From NCBI RefSeq assembly GCF_002849595.1, contig NZ_NRQR01000011.1, positions 18,061-82,060 of the forward strand: a stretch of 64,000 bases of DNA, read 5' to 3'. The notes under the pieces were generated by a model. That model did no database searches and was not told the origin of the DNA. It was given only the letters and a program-made list of their open reading frames with translations. Positions 42,560 through 51,890 of the stretch are shown here, one piece after another (the first letter of the stretch is position 1; each line of letters opens with the position of its first letter). The position numbers were made by a program, and so were the translations under genes. The DNA is from Luteimonas rhizosphaerae (GTDB lineage Bacteria; Pseudomonadota; Gammaproteobacteria; Xanthomonadales; Xanthomonadaceae).

Positions 42560-44626
42560 TCACGCCGGCTTCTGCGCCCAGACGAAGAACATGCGCTCGA
42601 ACGTCGCCGGATGCAGGGCCTCGAAGCGGTCCCAGGCGGCGAAATCGTCGGGGCGCGCGCCGGGCATCTCGCGCGCGAACGCCTGTTGCACGGGCTCGGG
42701 CACCTCGAGGCCGAGCGGCCGCAGCCCCTGCCGCGCCAGCATGCCTTGGAGTTCGACCAGGTCGACCTGGCGCTCTTGCGCGGGCAGCAGCAGGTCGCGA
42801 CATGCGCGGGTCGAATAGAAGTCGCCGAAGCGGACCACGTCGCGTCGCGGATCCTCGGGCGGCAGGTCGAGCACTTGCCGACGGGCATCGCGGATCCCGG
42901 TCGCGGTCGCGCCCTGCGCCTGCAACCAGCGGCGGCATTGCGCGAGACCTGCACGTCCGCGGCGGCTGTGGAGCGCGATCCGCAACAGCCCCTGCGGCGC
43001 GAGGCAGTCGGCGAGCGCAGCCAGACCTGCTTCGGCGTCGTCCATGCAGTGGAGTCCACCGGCGGCGTCGATCAGATGGAAGTCCTGGTCCAGCGCGCGC
43101 GCCTGCAACAGATCGGCCTGGCCGAAGCGGATCCGGTCGACGCCGAGCCGCTCCGCCATTACCGCCCCGTATCCCAGCGTCGCCCGGTCCGGATCGACCG
43201 CCAGCAGGCGCAGATCCTCGAGGCGCAGGGCCAGGTCGATGGCGTGCTCGCCGGTGCCGCAGCCGGCGACCAGCGCATGCATGCCGTCGGGCGCGTCGGG
43301 CAGCGTCAGCACGGGCGCGCCGGCGATGCAGTGGCGCGCGAACGTCGCCAGCGGAATGCGGGCCGGCTGCGGCGGAAGCGACGTCCAGCGCGGCGACGGG
43401 CCGTCTTCGTCCTGGGGCGGCGTGCGTTGCGACGTCGCCTCGTCGATCGGCGTCAGCTGCGGCATCGCCGCAGCAGCGGCACGCGTCTGCGCACGCAGCG
43501 TCAGCTGCACCGACACCAGCCGGGCCACCGCATCGGGCAGCGGGGACACCGCGGGCGGCGGTACGTCGTCGAGCACGCGCTCGACCGGGGCGTACATCGC
43601 GAAGGCGAGCAGCGCGAACGGATCGCCGTCGCCGCCCTGGACGCGCGCTTCGAGCGCAAGGACGTCGGCCATCTCCGCGTCCGACACGTCCCAGCAGTAC
43701 GCATTGCGCCAGCACTGCATCGCCACGGCGACCGCGAGGCGCACGACCGGGTCCAGCGCCGCGACCCGGTCGACGGCCGCGAGCTGCGCCAGCAGGCGCT
43801 GCCGCGTCCGGGTCAGCAGGATTTCGTAGGCCGGCGTCGTGATCCGTGCATGGGTGAGCAACTGCAGCAGCAGGGGCTTGCCCGCAAGCACATCCAGCGG
43901 CAGTTCCGCGCCGCCGTCCCGCGGCGCCAGTTCCGGCCACAGGCGCGCCATGACCAGCGGCGCCAGCAACTGCGGCATCACCAGCGGCGCCTCCAGCCCG
44001 TCGCCCAGCAGCCGGTCCACGCGCGGATCGCCCGCCACCGCGGCCAGCGCCGGGCCGTGATCGATCAGCAGGGCGAGCGCCGCCTGGGAGATGACCAGCG
44101 AGCCGCGCGCGTGCCCGAGGCAATCGAGGTAGGCGCGCACTGCATCGACCGGGCGATCCAGCGCCAGCAGCGCCTGCGCCCGGTGCACGCCGGCCGACGT
44201 ATCGCCGGGCGCCAGGCGCAGCGCGGTGTCGAAACACGCCAGCGCACGCGTCGCGTTGTGCTCGGCGAGCCAGGCGCTGCCCAGGCGGTCGTGCGCGCCG
44301 GCATCGTCGGGACGTGCGGCGACCGCCTGTTCCAGCTGCATCCATCGCTGGCGCGTCGGCGCGCCCGCGTGCCGGCAGGCGTCGAGATGCGCGCGGCATT
44401 CGGTATTGCCCGGTTCGATGACCAGCGCACGCCGGCACAGCATTGCCGCTTCGTCGAATTTCGACTGGGCGATCAGCACGGCGCTGAGGTTGACGAGGAC
44501 CGACACCCGGTCCGGCGTCAGCGCCAGCGCCCGGCGATAGCACGCCTCGGCCGTCTGGAAGCGGTGCCGGTTGTGGTGCTCGAGCCCTTCGAAGAACAGC
44601 GCCTTCGCCTGCGCCAGATCGCTCAT
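42560..44626 (-). CDS. TPR protein with C-terminal methyltransferase domain
   Basis: 688 residues. TPR units occupy about 1-170 (ACYRRALALTPDRVSVLVNL, ALACFDTALRLAPGDTSAGV). A long helical middle follows. From about 440 comes a class I SAM-dependent methyltransferase: LVAGCGTGEHAIDLA is motif I, LLAVDPDRATLGYG motif II and FHLIDAAGGLHCM motif IV. The closing segment (FFVWAQKPA) is typical of TPR-methyltransferases of unknown acceptor in Xanthomonadaceae. Its ATG overlaps the stop of the amidase gene (ATGA), so the two are produced together, but no obvious functional link is known. No signal peptide. Confidence 0.8.
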   Translation of the reverse strand: MSDLAQAKALFFEGLEHHNRHRFQTAEACYRRALALTPDRVSVLVNLSAVLIAQSKFDEAAMLCRRALVIEPGNTECRAHLDACRHAGAPTRQRWMQLEQAVAARPDDAGAHDRLGSAWLAEHNATRALACFDTALRLAPGDTSAGVHRAQALLALDRPVDAVRAYLDCLGHARGSLVISQAALALLIDHGPALAAVAGDPRVDRLLGDGLEAPLVMPQLLAPLVMARLWPELAPRDGGAELPLDVLAGKPLLLQLLTHARITTPAYEILLTRTRQRLLAQLAAVDRVAALDPVVRLAVAVAMQCWRNAYCWDVSDAEMADVLALEARVQGGDGDPFALLAFAMYAPVERVLDDVPPPAVSPLPDAVARLVSVQLTLRAQTRAAAAAMPQLTPIDEATSQRTPPQDEDGPSPRWTSLPPQPARIPLATFARHCIAGAPVLTLPDAPDGMHALVAGCGTGEHAIDLALRLEDLRLLAVDPDRATLGYGAVMAERLGVDRIRFGQADLLQARALDQDFHLIDAAGGLHCMDDAEAGLAALADCLAPQGLLRIALHSRRGRAGLAQCRRWLQAQGATATGIRDARRQVLDLPPEDPRRDVVRFGDFYSTRACRDLLLPAQERQVDLVELQGMLARQGLRPLGLEVPEPVQQAFAREMPGARPDDFAAWDRFEALHPATFERMFFVWAQKPA

Positions 44627-45399
44627 CGGGCCTCCGCCGACGCGCGCACCGGCATCGTCCAGCCCTGCTGCAGCGCATGGAGGATGCGCCGGTCCTCGTC
44701 GTCGAGGCCGCCGGTCGCCACGCCGCGGTAGCGCGTGCGGAACGCGCGTGTCGTCGCGTCGAGGTCGTCGACCGGATAGCCGATCGCGCGCAACGCCTGC
44801 ACGGCATCGAAGCCGGGCGGCGCGGGTGCGGTGCCGGCCTGCGGCCAACGGCCGTAGCCGTGTTCGGCGAGCCGCTTCCACGGGAAGTGCACGCCGGGAT
44901 CGATCTTGCGCGACGGCGCGAGATCGGAGTGGCCGATGATGTTCTCGGCCGGAATGCGCCAGCGCGTGACCAGGTCGTCGAGCAGCACCAGCAGGCTCTC
45001 GATCAGCGGTTCCGGAAACGGCACGCGCCCGTTGTTGTCGAGCTCGATGCCGATCGAGGCGGAATTGACGTCGCTGATCGCACCCCAGCCGCCGGCGCCG
45101 GCATGCCAGGCGCGGTCGAGATCGGACACGAGCTGGTAGCGCGTGCCGTCCTGGCCGATCAGATAGTGCGAACTCACGCGGCCGCCGCTGTTGGCGGTGC
45201 GCAGCGTGTCGAGGCTGCGTGCCACCGATTCCTGCTCGGTGTAATGCAGCACCACGAGCACCGGGCGACGCGCGTCGTGGTTGGACGACGGCACCCAGGT
45301 GGCCAGCGGATTGCGCGGCGACTGGTGGGCGCACGCGGACAGCAGCAGCGCGGCGACCACGACGAGGGCGTGGCGGCGCCGGAATGGAAATTTCGACAT
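44623..45399 (-). CDS. N-acetylmuramoyl-L-alanine amidase lipoprotein (Amidase_2)
   Basis: 258 residues. Lipoprotein signal MSKFPFRRRHALVVVAALLL with lipobox LLSAC. The amidase_2/PGRP fold supplies the zinc ligands: VVLHYTEQES, WHAGAGGW and IGHSDLAPSRKIDPG, with ASIGIELDNNG as the family strand. It resembles E. coli AmiD, an outer-membrane-anchored amidase that cuts the MurNAc-L-Ala bond of cell-wall fragments. The released peptides contain D-Glu and could feed the D-glutamate cluster; that connection is speculative. It is translationally coupled to the following TPR-methyltransferase. Confidence 0.9.
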   Translation of the reverse strand: MSKFPFRRRHALVVVAALLLSACAHQSPRNPLATWVPSSNHDARRPVLVVLHYTEQESVARSLDTLRTANSGGRVSSHYLIGQDGTRYQLVSDLDRAWHAGAGGWGAISDVNSASIGIELDNNGRVPFPEPLIESLLVLLDDLVTRWRIPAENIIGHSDLAPSRKIDPGVHFPWKRLAEHGYGRWPQAGTAPAPPGFDAVQALRAIGYPVDDLDATTRAFRTRYRGVATGGLDDEDRRILHALQQGWTMPVRASAEAR

Positions 45400-45705
45400 G
45401 CCGCATTGCACGTCATGCACGCGCCCGATTGCAAGCGCGCGATGCGCGGACCGGGACTGCCGTCGCGGGTGTGCGAAGAAGACGCATGACGTCTGCACGT
45501 CCCCCGCGGCCCGGTGCCACCGGCATGGTGCTGATGTCGCGCGGACGCACGCTGCACGATGGCCATCGCACGCGGCAGCATCGCCCTCGGTGTCGCGCGG
45601 GGGCCTGTCGTCGCCTTGCCGCGCCGCCGGCACGAAAAAGGCGGGCAGCGGCCTTCCCCGCCGCTGCCCGCCCCACCCTGTCCTGCCGCGTCGCGTCGGA
45701 CGCGC
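45400..45705. other. Intergenic stretch between amtB and the amidase gene
   Basis: About 305 bp. It contains the amtB terminator (45635-45672) and, presumably, the promoter of the amidase/TPR-methyltransferase pair. No ORF is credible here. Confidence 0.55.
45635..45672 (-). terminator. Rho-independent terminator of the torF-glnK-amtB operon
   Basis: Reverse strand: 13-bp stem GGCGGGCAGCGGC / GCCGCTGCCCGCC followed by TTTTT. It begins about 35 bp past the amtB stop. Confidence 0.9.
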
Positions 45706-47079
45706 TTACTTCTCGTACGCGGATTCGCCGTGCGACACGATGTCCAGCCCTTCGCGCTCTTCGTCTTCGGTGACCCGCAGGCCGATCGCGAGCTTGGTGA
45801 TCAGGATCGCCGCGGCGGTCACGACCGCGCACCACAGAATGGTGAACAGCACGCTGACCAGCTGCACCCAGACCTGTGCACCGATCGCCAGGTCGGCCTC
45901 GGTGCCGCCCAGCGACTGCGCGCTGAAGACGCCCGTCAGCAGCGCGCCGACGATGCCGCCGATGCCGTGCACGCCGAACACGTCGAGGCTGTCGTCCGCG
46001 CGCAGCAGCCGCTTGAGCCCGTTGACGCCCCAGACGCAGATCGCGCCGGCCACGAGACCGATGACCAGGCCGCCCATCGGGCCGACCGTGCCCGCCGCGG
46101 GGGTGATGCCGACCAGACCGGCGATCGCACCCGACGCCGCACCGAGCGCCGAAGGCCGCCCCTTGGTCAGCGCTTCGACCAGGCTCCAGGCGACCACGCC
46201 GCCGGCGGTCGCGATCATCGTGTTGATCATCGCCAGCGACGCACTGGCGTCGGCCGCGAGCGCCGAGCCGGCGTTGAAGCCGAACCAGCCGACCCACAGC
46301 AGCGATGCGCCGATGAAGGTGAAAGGCACGCTGTGCGGCTTGATCGCCTCCTTGCCGTAGCCGAGCCGCTTGCCGAGGAAGTACGCGCCCACCAGACCGG
46401 CCACGCCGGCGTTGATGTGCACCACCGTGCCGCCGGCGAAATCGATCACGCCCTTGTGCGCGAGGAAGCCCGCTTCACCGCTCCACACCATGTGCACCAT
46501 CGGCAGGTAGGCGAAGGTCACCCACAGCACCGAGAACAGCAGCACCGCGGAGAACTTGATGCGCTCGGCGAACGAGCCGACGACGAGCGCGGTGGTGATG
46601 CCGGCGAAGGTCGACTGGAACACGATGAAGAGGAATTCCGGCAGGCCGCCGGCATCGGTCTCGGCGGTGATGCCGCGCAGGAACGCCTTCTCGGTGAACG
46701 AACCGAAGAACGCGTTGCCCTCGGTGAAGGCGGCGCTGTAGCCATAGACCATCCACAGGACGATGACGACCGAGAACACCACCAGCACCTGCATGATCAC
46801 CGACAGCACGTTCTTCGACCGCACCATGCCGCCGTAGAACAGCGCCAGTCCGGGCACCACCATCAGCAGCACCAGCAGCGTGGACGTGAGCATCCACGCG
46901 ACGTTGCCGCTGTCGAAGGTCACCGCTTCCGCGGTCTCCACCACCGCGACGGCGGTGTCCGCCGGCACGTCCTGCGCCAACGCGGTGCCGGCCACGCCGG
47001 CCAGCGTCAACGCACACAACATCGCCAGGCACAGGGCCTGGAACCGGGCTTTCCACCCGCGGGTCTCGATCGTCTTCAT
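45706..47079 (-). CDS. amtB: Ammonium transporter AmtB
   Basis: 457 residues: a signal peptide (ending near GTALAQ) and 11 transmembrane helices. Family signatures are DSGNVAWMLTSTLLVLLM, FYGGMVRSKNVLS, FAGGTVVHINAGVAGLVGA (first pore histidine) and DVFGVHGIGGIVGALL (second pore histidine). It conducts ammonium into the cytoplasm and is gated by GlnK binding at its cytoplasmic face. glnK is 15 bp upstream on the same strand, the canonical glnK-amtB pair, and torF precedes both. The cytoplasmic C-terminal tail ends GLDIVSHGESAYEK. Confidence 0.96.
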   Translation of the reverse strand: MKTIETRGWKARFQALCLAMLCALTLAGVAGTALAQDVPADTAVAVVETAEAVTFDSGNVAWMLTSTLLVLLMVVPGLALFYGGMVRSKNVLSVIMQVLVVFSVVIVLWMVYGYSAAFTEGNAFFGSFTEKAFLRGITAETDAGGLPEFLFIVFQSTFAGITTALVVGSFAERIKFSAVLLFSVLWVTFAYLPMVHMVWSGEAGFLAHKGVIDFAGGTVVHINAGVAGLVGAYFLGKRLGYGKEAIKPHSVPFTFIGASLLWVGWFGFNAGSALAADASASLAMINTMIATAGGVVAWSLVEALTKGRPSALGAASGAIAGLVGITPAAGTVGPMGGLVIGLVAGAICVWGVNGLKRLLRADDSLDVFGVHGIGGIVGALLTGVFSAQSLGGTEADLAIGAQVWVQLVSVLFTILWCAVVTAAAILITKLAIGLRVTEDEEREGLDIVSHGESAYEK

Positions 47080-47094
47080 GGGGTCTCCGTGGGG

Positions 47095-47463
<369 letters not shown>

Positions 47464-48168
47464 TCAGAACGACTTGGTGACGGCGAGGGTGATGGTGTCG
47501 TCGGGACCGATCAGGTCGTTGTCGTTGAAGGCCAGGGCGATGTCGAAGCCGTTGTCGAACGCCTTGCTGACACCCGCCGACCAGAACGCGTAGGTCGCCG
47601 TGCCCGCCGTGCCGGCGACCCACTGCTTGCCCACGGCGCCGTTGAGCGACCAGCCGGGCACGAATTCCCAGCCGACGCCGAGGTCGAGGTTGCTGCTGCC
47701 GTCGGAGTCGGGAATGCCGAACAGGTCGGTGACCGCGTACGAGTACTTGGCGCTGAGGATGTTCCAGCTCAGGCCTGCGTAGAGTTCGGTGGTGTCGGCC
47801 TTGTTGAAGCCGGCGGGGTAGCTGCCCGGATACCAGTAGTGCACCGCGCCGACGTCGTAGCCGACGCCGCTGTCGCCGAAGTCGCCGCGGAACCCGACGT
47901 AGCCGTCGAGTTCGAGCTGGCTGGAAATGTCCGGATCCGAATCGGACAGCCAGCTGATGCTGCTGCCCCAGGCGCCGGCGTAGAAGCCGCTGTCGCCCGC
48001 CCACTCGAGACCGCCCTGCAGGGCCGGTTCGCCATCGGTCTGGGTGATGCCACGGAACAGGTAATCGCTGGTCAGCGTGATCGAGCCGGAGACTTCCGCG
48101 TGCGCGGCGCCGGCGGACAGAAGTCCCAGGCAGGACAGCATCGCGAGTGTGTGCTTGGGTGACGACAT
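47464..48168 (-). CDS. TorF family putative porin
   Basis: 234 residues with a signal peptide (MSSPKHTLAMLSCLGLLSAG, cleaved near AAHA). The start of the barrel, EVSGSITLTSDYLFRGITQT, is the TorF signature. Alternating strands follow, including YDVGAVHYWYPGSYP, to a terminal TLAVTKSF with Phe at the end. This predicts a small outer-membrane beta barrel. TorF-like genes often precede glnK-amtB in Xanthomonadaceae and Shewanella-type bacteria, so a role in uptake of nitrogen compounds is likely, though unproven. The GAGGAG ribosome-binding site sets the start; it is first in the operon. Confidence 0.88.
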   Translation of the reverse strand: MSSPKHTLAMLSCLGLLSAGAAHAEVSGSITLTSDYLFRGITQTDGEPALQGGLEWAGDSGFYAGAWGSSISWLSDSDPDISSQLELDGYVGFRGDFGDSGVGYDVGAVHYWYPGSYPAGFNKADTTELYAGLSWNILSAKYSYAVTDLFGIPDSDGSSNLDLGVGWEFVPGWSLNGAVGKQWVAGTAGTATYAFWSAGVSKAFDNGFDIALAFNDNDLIGPDDTITLAVTKSF

Positions 48169-48331
48169 GACAGGCTCCTCAAATGAATGGAAAGCCCTCC
48201 CCGGTCATTGCGTCCTGCGTGTGTTGTTGTTCTTTTCGCAGGCAGAACTCGAACGTTCGGCGGTGCGACCTGCCCCCTGGCTGTCGCCGCCGCGACCGAC
48301 GCTCTGTGGCGTCTGCGTGGCCGCTGTCCAT

Positions 48332-48347
48332 TGCATCGCTGGTGCCG
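48332..48347 (-). promoter_or_regulatory. Possible sigma-54 promoter of torF-glnK-amtB
   Basis: Reverse strand CGGCACCAGCGATGCA keeps the essential GG-N10-GC spacing and matches TGGCACG-N4-TTGCA except at three positions. It would leave a leader of about 150 bp. I saw no convincing NtrC palindrome beside it, so this is tentative. Confidence 0.35.
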
Positions 48348-48417
48348 TGTCGCGGGTGCCTGCCGGCGGTGCCGCCCACCGTGGGGGAGGGAGGCGCCGC
48401 CGTCGGGCGGTGGAACG

Positions 48418-48446
48418 CAAACGGGGCCGGCCCATGGCCGACCCCG
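48418..48446 (-). terminator. Terminator of glnA
   Basis: Reverse strand 10-bp stem GGGGTCGGCC / GGCCGGCCCC (one G-T pair), loop ATG, then GTTTG. It begins about 11 bp beyond the glnA stop. The T-tract is short. Confidence 0.7.
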
Positions 48447-48456
48447 TCGAAGTGCA

Positions 48457-49866
48457 TCAGATCGCGTAGTACATCTGGTACTCGAGCGGGTGGGTCGCGC
48501 CGCGGAACGCGGTGACTTCCTTCATCTTCAGCGCGATGTACGCATCGATGAAGTCGTCGGTGAACACGCCACCGGCCTTGAGGAAGTCGCGGTCCTTGTC
48601 GAGGGCGTCGAGCGCCTGGTCGAGCGAATGGCAGACGGTCGGGAAGTTCTTCTCTTCCTCGGGCGGCAGGTCGTAGAGATCCTTGTCGCTCGGGCCGCCC
48701 GGATCGATCTGGTTCTTGATGCCGTCGAGGCCCGCCATCATCAGCGCGGCGAAGGTCAGGTAGCCGGACTGCATCGGATCGGGGAAGCGCATCTCGATGC
48801 GGCGCGCCTTCGGATTGGCGACGTACGGAATGCGGCACGAGGCCGACCGGTTCGACGCCGAGTAGGCCAGCATCACCGGCGCTTCGAAGCCCGGGACCAG
48901 ACGCTTGTAGGAGTTGGTCGACGCGTTGGAGAACGCGTTGATCGCGCGGGCGTGCTTGAAGATGCCGCCGATGTACCACAGCGCGGTCTGGCTCAGGCCG
49001 CCGTAGCCGTCACCGGTGAACAGGTTGGTGCCGCCCTTGGCCAGGCTCTGGTGCACGTGCATGCCGCTGCCGTTGTCGCCGACGATCGGCTTGGGCATGA
49101 AGGTCGCGGTCTTGCCGTTGCGGAAGGCGACGTTCTTGACGATGTACTTCATCGTCTGCAGTTCGTCGGCCTTCTTGACCAGCGAGTTGAAGCGCGTGCC
49201 GATCTCGCACTGGCCCGCGTTCGCGACTTCGTGGTGGTGCACTTCGACTTCGATGCCGACCTGCTCCAGCGTCTTGCACATCTCGGCGCGGATGTCGTGC
49301 AGCGAGTCGAGCGGCGCGACCGGGAAGTAGCCGCCCTTGATGCCGGGACGGTAGCCGCTGTTGCCGCCTTCGTATTCCTTGGCCGAGCTCCAGTGCGCTT
49401 CTTCCGATTCGATGTGGAAGAAGGTGTTGCCCATCTCGTTGGCGTAGCGCACCGAATCGAAGATGAAGAACTCTGGCTCGGGGCCGAAGAACGCCTGGTC
49501 GGCGATGCCACTGGACTTGAGGAACGCCTCGGCCTGCTTGGCGATGCCGCGCGGATCGCGCTCGTAGGACTGCATCGTCGTCGGGTCGAGGATGTCGCAG
49601 GTGATCACCAGCGTCGGATCGGCGGTGAAGGGATCGACGAACGCGGTCGACGGATCCGGCAGCAGCACCATGTCGGAGTTCTGGATGCCCTTCCAGCCGC
49701 TGATCGACGAGCCGTCGAACATCTTGCCGTCCTCGAACAGACCGGGCTCGATGATCGACTTCGGGAAACTGACGTGGTGCTGGACGCCACGCATGTCGGT
49801 GAAACGCAGGTCGATGAACTCGACCTTGTGATCCTTGATCAACTTTTCGACGTTATCGATGGACAT
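48457..49866 (-). CDS. glnA: Glutamine synthetase type I
   Basis: 469 residues, usual GSI length. [12 protein letters not shown], the ammonium-site loop, [10 protein letters not shown] and [12 protein letters not shown] are diagnostic, and the adenylylation tyrosine is in [12 protein letters not shown]. It makes glutamine from glutamate and ammonium as a dodecamer. The 5' region holds a sigma-54 promoter (49908-49924) and an NtrC palindrome (50017-50035), so it is under NtrBC control. A start at ATG 49866 puts the predicted transcription start about 30 bp upstream. The open frame upstream runs through the promoter and is not coding. Confidence 0.97.
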   Translation of the reverse strand: MSIDNVEKLIKDHKVEFIDLRFTDMRGVQHHVSFPKSIIEPGLFEDGKMFDGSSISGWKGIQNSDMVLLPDPSTAFVDPFTADPTLVITCDILDPTTMQSYERDPRGIAKQAEAFLKSSGIADQAFFGPEPEFFIFDSVRYANEMGNTFFHIESEEAHWSSAKEYEGGNSGYRPGIKGGYFPVAPLDSLHDIRAEMCKTLEQVGIEVEVHHHEVANAGQCEIGTRFNSLVKKADELQTMKYIVKNVAFRNGKTATFMPKPIVGDNGSGMHVHQSLAKGGTNLFTGDGYGGLSQTALWYIGGIFKHARAINAFSNASTNSYKRLVPGFEAPVMLAYSASNRSASCRIPYVANPKARRIEMRFPDPMQSGYLTFAALMMAGLDGIKNQIDPGGPSDKDLYDLPPEEEKNFPTVCHSLDQALDALDKDRDFLKAGGVFTDDFIDAYIALKMKEVTAFRGATHPLEYQMYYAI

Positions 49867-49907
49867 CAGGAACAGACCGCCTTGGATGAAGTGTGTAGAG
49901 GTGACTA

Positions 49908-49924
49908 CGCAACGACCGTGCCAA
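49908..49924 (-). promoter_or_regulatory. Sigma-54 promoter of glnA
   Basis: Reverse strand TTGGCACGGTCGTTGCG contains TGGCACG-N4-TTGC exactly, with GG and GC at the -24 and -12 positions. Predicted transcription start near 49898. Confidence 0.92.
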
Positions 49925-50016
49925 GGCACCAACCCTCTATCGATCAAATACTTGCAGAGTGCGTGGACGCGTCTGAAGTCCAGCCCCGTCCACTTCTGGT
50001 GCGGCGCAACACGAGA

Positions 50017-50035
50017 ACGCACCAGACAGGTGCGT
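50017..50035 (-). promoter_or_regulatory. NtrC-binding palindrome upstream of glnA
   Basis: ACGCACCAGACAGGTGCGT is a perfect 7-bp dyad with a 5-base spacer and contains the NtrC core GCACC-N5-GGTGC. It lies about 120 bp upstream of the predicted glnA start, the normal enhancer distance. It abuts the stop codon of the Lrp-family gene. Confidence 0.85.
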
Positions 50036-50511
50036 CAGCTGGCGTCGACGGGCAGGCCGCGGAAGGCCTTGACCGTGCGCAGCACGAAGCTGGAATTGAC
50101 GTCGTCGACCGCCGGCTGGTTCAGCAGCCGGTCGAGCAGGAAGCGCGAGAAATGCTCGAGGTCGCGCACCAGCACGTGCAGCAGGTAATCCATGTCGCCG
50201 GTCAGTGCATGACAGGCGATGACCTCGTCCCAACCGTCGACGAGCGCCGCGAATCCCGCGACGGCGGCGCTGTCGTGGTGCTTGAGCTGGACGCGCACGA
50301 ACGCCTGCAGGCCGAGGCCCAGGCGCTCGGCGCTGACTTCGGCGCGGTAGCCCGCGATGACGCCGTCGCGTTCCAGCCGCTGCACGCGGCGCAGGCAGGC
50401 CGACGGCGACAGGTGCACGCGCTCGGCGAGATCGGCATTGGTCAGGCGGCCCTGCCGCTGCAGTTCCGTCAGCAGCACCAGATCCGTGCGATCGAGCGTG
50501 GCGGCGACCAT
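50035..50511 (-). CDS. Lrp/AsnC family transcriptional regulator
   Basis: 158 residues from MVAATLDRTDLVLLTELQRQ. N-terminal helix-turn-helix: GRLTNADLAERVHLSPSACL and RRVQRLERDGVI. C-terminal RAM domain (about 65-150): LTGDMDYLLHVLVRDLEHFS. This is the ordinary feast/famine regulator form, binding an amino acid and acting as dimers to octamers. It is divergent from phhA with about 170 bp between, so it most likely controls phenylalanine/tyrosine catabolism. ATG 50511 fits the family start; an in-frame start at 50580 would add an unrelated tail. Confidence 0.9.
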   Translation of the reverse strand: MVAATLDRTDLVLLTELQRQGRLTNADLAERVHLSPSACLRRVQRLERDGVIAGYRAEVSAERLGLGLQAFVRVQLKHHDSAAVAGFAALVDGWDEVIACHALTGDMDYLLHVLVRDLEHFSRFLLDRLLNQPAVDDVNSSFVLRTVKAFRGLPVDAS

Positions 50512-50678
50512 ATCGTGTCCTGAACCCGTGGAATCCGGTGCGATGTTGCGCCGCTCGCCGTCAGACGCGCAACAACGCAAGCCTCTTGCCCGACAACGGC
50601 GCTAAGGTCGATGGCTGTCCGACGTGCCGTGCGGCGCCTGCGCGCCATGCCGTCGACCTTGCCGAGAGGAGCCGCCCC

Positions 50679-51581
50679 ATGTCCACGCCATCGCCGAACG
50701 TCCCCCGCCGCGTCGAGAACCTGCAGACCGACAAGGGCCGCGTGCCGGTCTACGCCACCGGCATCGTCGAGCAGCCGTGGGACGACTACACCGCCGACGA
50801 CCACGCGACCTGGGCCACGCTCTACGCGCGCCAGCGCGATCTGCTGGTCGGCCGGGCCAGCGACGAATTCCTGCAGGCCCAGGACGCGATGGGCATGACG
50901 CCGGACGCGATCCCGAAGTTCGCCGAACTCAACGAGGTGCTCGAAGCCACCACCGGCTGGACCCTGATGGGCGTCGAGGGCCTGCTGCCGGAACTCGATT
51001 TCTTCGACCACCTCGCCAACCGCCGCTTCCCGGTGACGTGGTGGATCCGCCGCCCGGACCAGATCGACTACATCGAGGAACCCGATCTGTTCCACGATCT
51101 GTTCGGCCACGTGCCGCTGCTGATGAACCCGGTGTTCGCCGACTACATGGAGGCCTACGGCAAGGGCGGCGTCAAAGCGCACGGCATCGGCCCCGACGCG
51201 CTGCAGAACCTGACGCGGCTGTACTGGTACACGGTCGAATTCGGCCTGATCCAGCAGGCCGACGGTCTGCGCATCTACGGCGCCGGCATCGTGTCCTCGA
51301 AGGGCGAGTCGATCCACTCGCTCGAGTCCGACGCGCCCAACCGCGTCGGTTTCGACCTTGAGCGGATCATGCGCACGCAGTACCGCATCGACACGTTCCA
51401 GAAGACCTATTTCGTCATCGACAGCTTCGAGCAGCTGATGGACGCCACCGGTCCGGACTTCACCCCGATCTATGCGCGGCTGGCGGCGCAGGAGGCGATT
51501 CCGGCCGGCGAGATCCAGGCCGGCGACCGCGTGCACACGCGCGGCAGCGGCGCCGGCTGGACCGACGGCGGCGACATCTGA
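50679..51581 (+). CDS. phhA: Phenylalanine-4-hydroxylase
   Basis: 300 residues of the bacterial monomeric type. The iron ligands are in LFHDLFGHVPLL (His139 and His144) and YWYTVEFGLI (Glu187). It converts phenylalanine to tyrosine using tetrahydropterin and oxygen in the cytoplasm. There is no regulatory ACT domain, as normal in bacteria. It lies opposite an Lrp/AsnC gene and about 300 bp before an aminotransferase, together forming the first two steps of aromatic amino-acid breakdown. AGAGGAG ribosome-binding site at 50679. Confidence 0.95.
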   Translation: MSTPSPNVPRRVENLQTDKGRVPVYATGIVEQPWDDYTADDHATWATLYARQRDLLVGRASDEFLQAQDAMGMTPDAIPKFAELNEVLEATTGWTLMGVEGLLPELDFFDHLANRRFPVTWWIRRPDQIDYIEEPDLFHDLFGHVPLLMNPVFADYMEAYGKGGVKAHGIGPDALQNLTRLYWYTVEFGLIQQADGLRIYGAGIVSSKGESIHSLESDAPNRVGFDLERIMRTQYRIDTFQKTYFVIDSFEQLMDATGPDFTPIYARLAAQEAIPAGEIQAGDRVHTRGSGAGWTDGGDI

Positions 51582-51890
51582 GGCCTGCGCCGACGTGGGC
51601 GTCTCGTGCCCGGGCCGGCGGTCCCGGCGCGATCGCGGCAGCGGAGCCGGTCGTGCGAGCGGTGCGATCGATCGTCCGATCCGGCGCCAGGCTGCGGCGG
51701 GCGCGACGCAGGTCATCCGCGACGCGCGCACAGACGGCGCCTGGACGATGCACCCCGAGTGGTCGGTCGACGCGCGTGAAGCACGACACGCCGGCGAGCG
51801 CCCTGCCGGCAAGCTTGGTATTTTGCGCAGTCCGTCGCGCGCTGTTCCCGCGCGCCGCCGGCCCTCCCCTCTCCCGTCCTGCAGGTTGCC
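51582..51890. other. Intergenic stretch upstream of the aminotransferase
   Basis: About 309 bp, GC-rich, without an ORF or clear terminator. A short A/T-rich patch (TTGGTATTTTG near 51815-51825) is the only likely promoter region. Confidence 0.45.
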
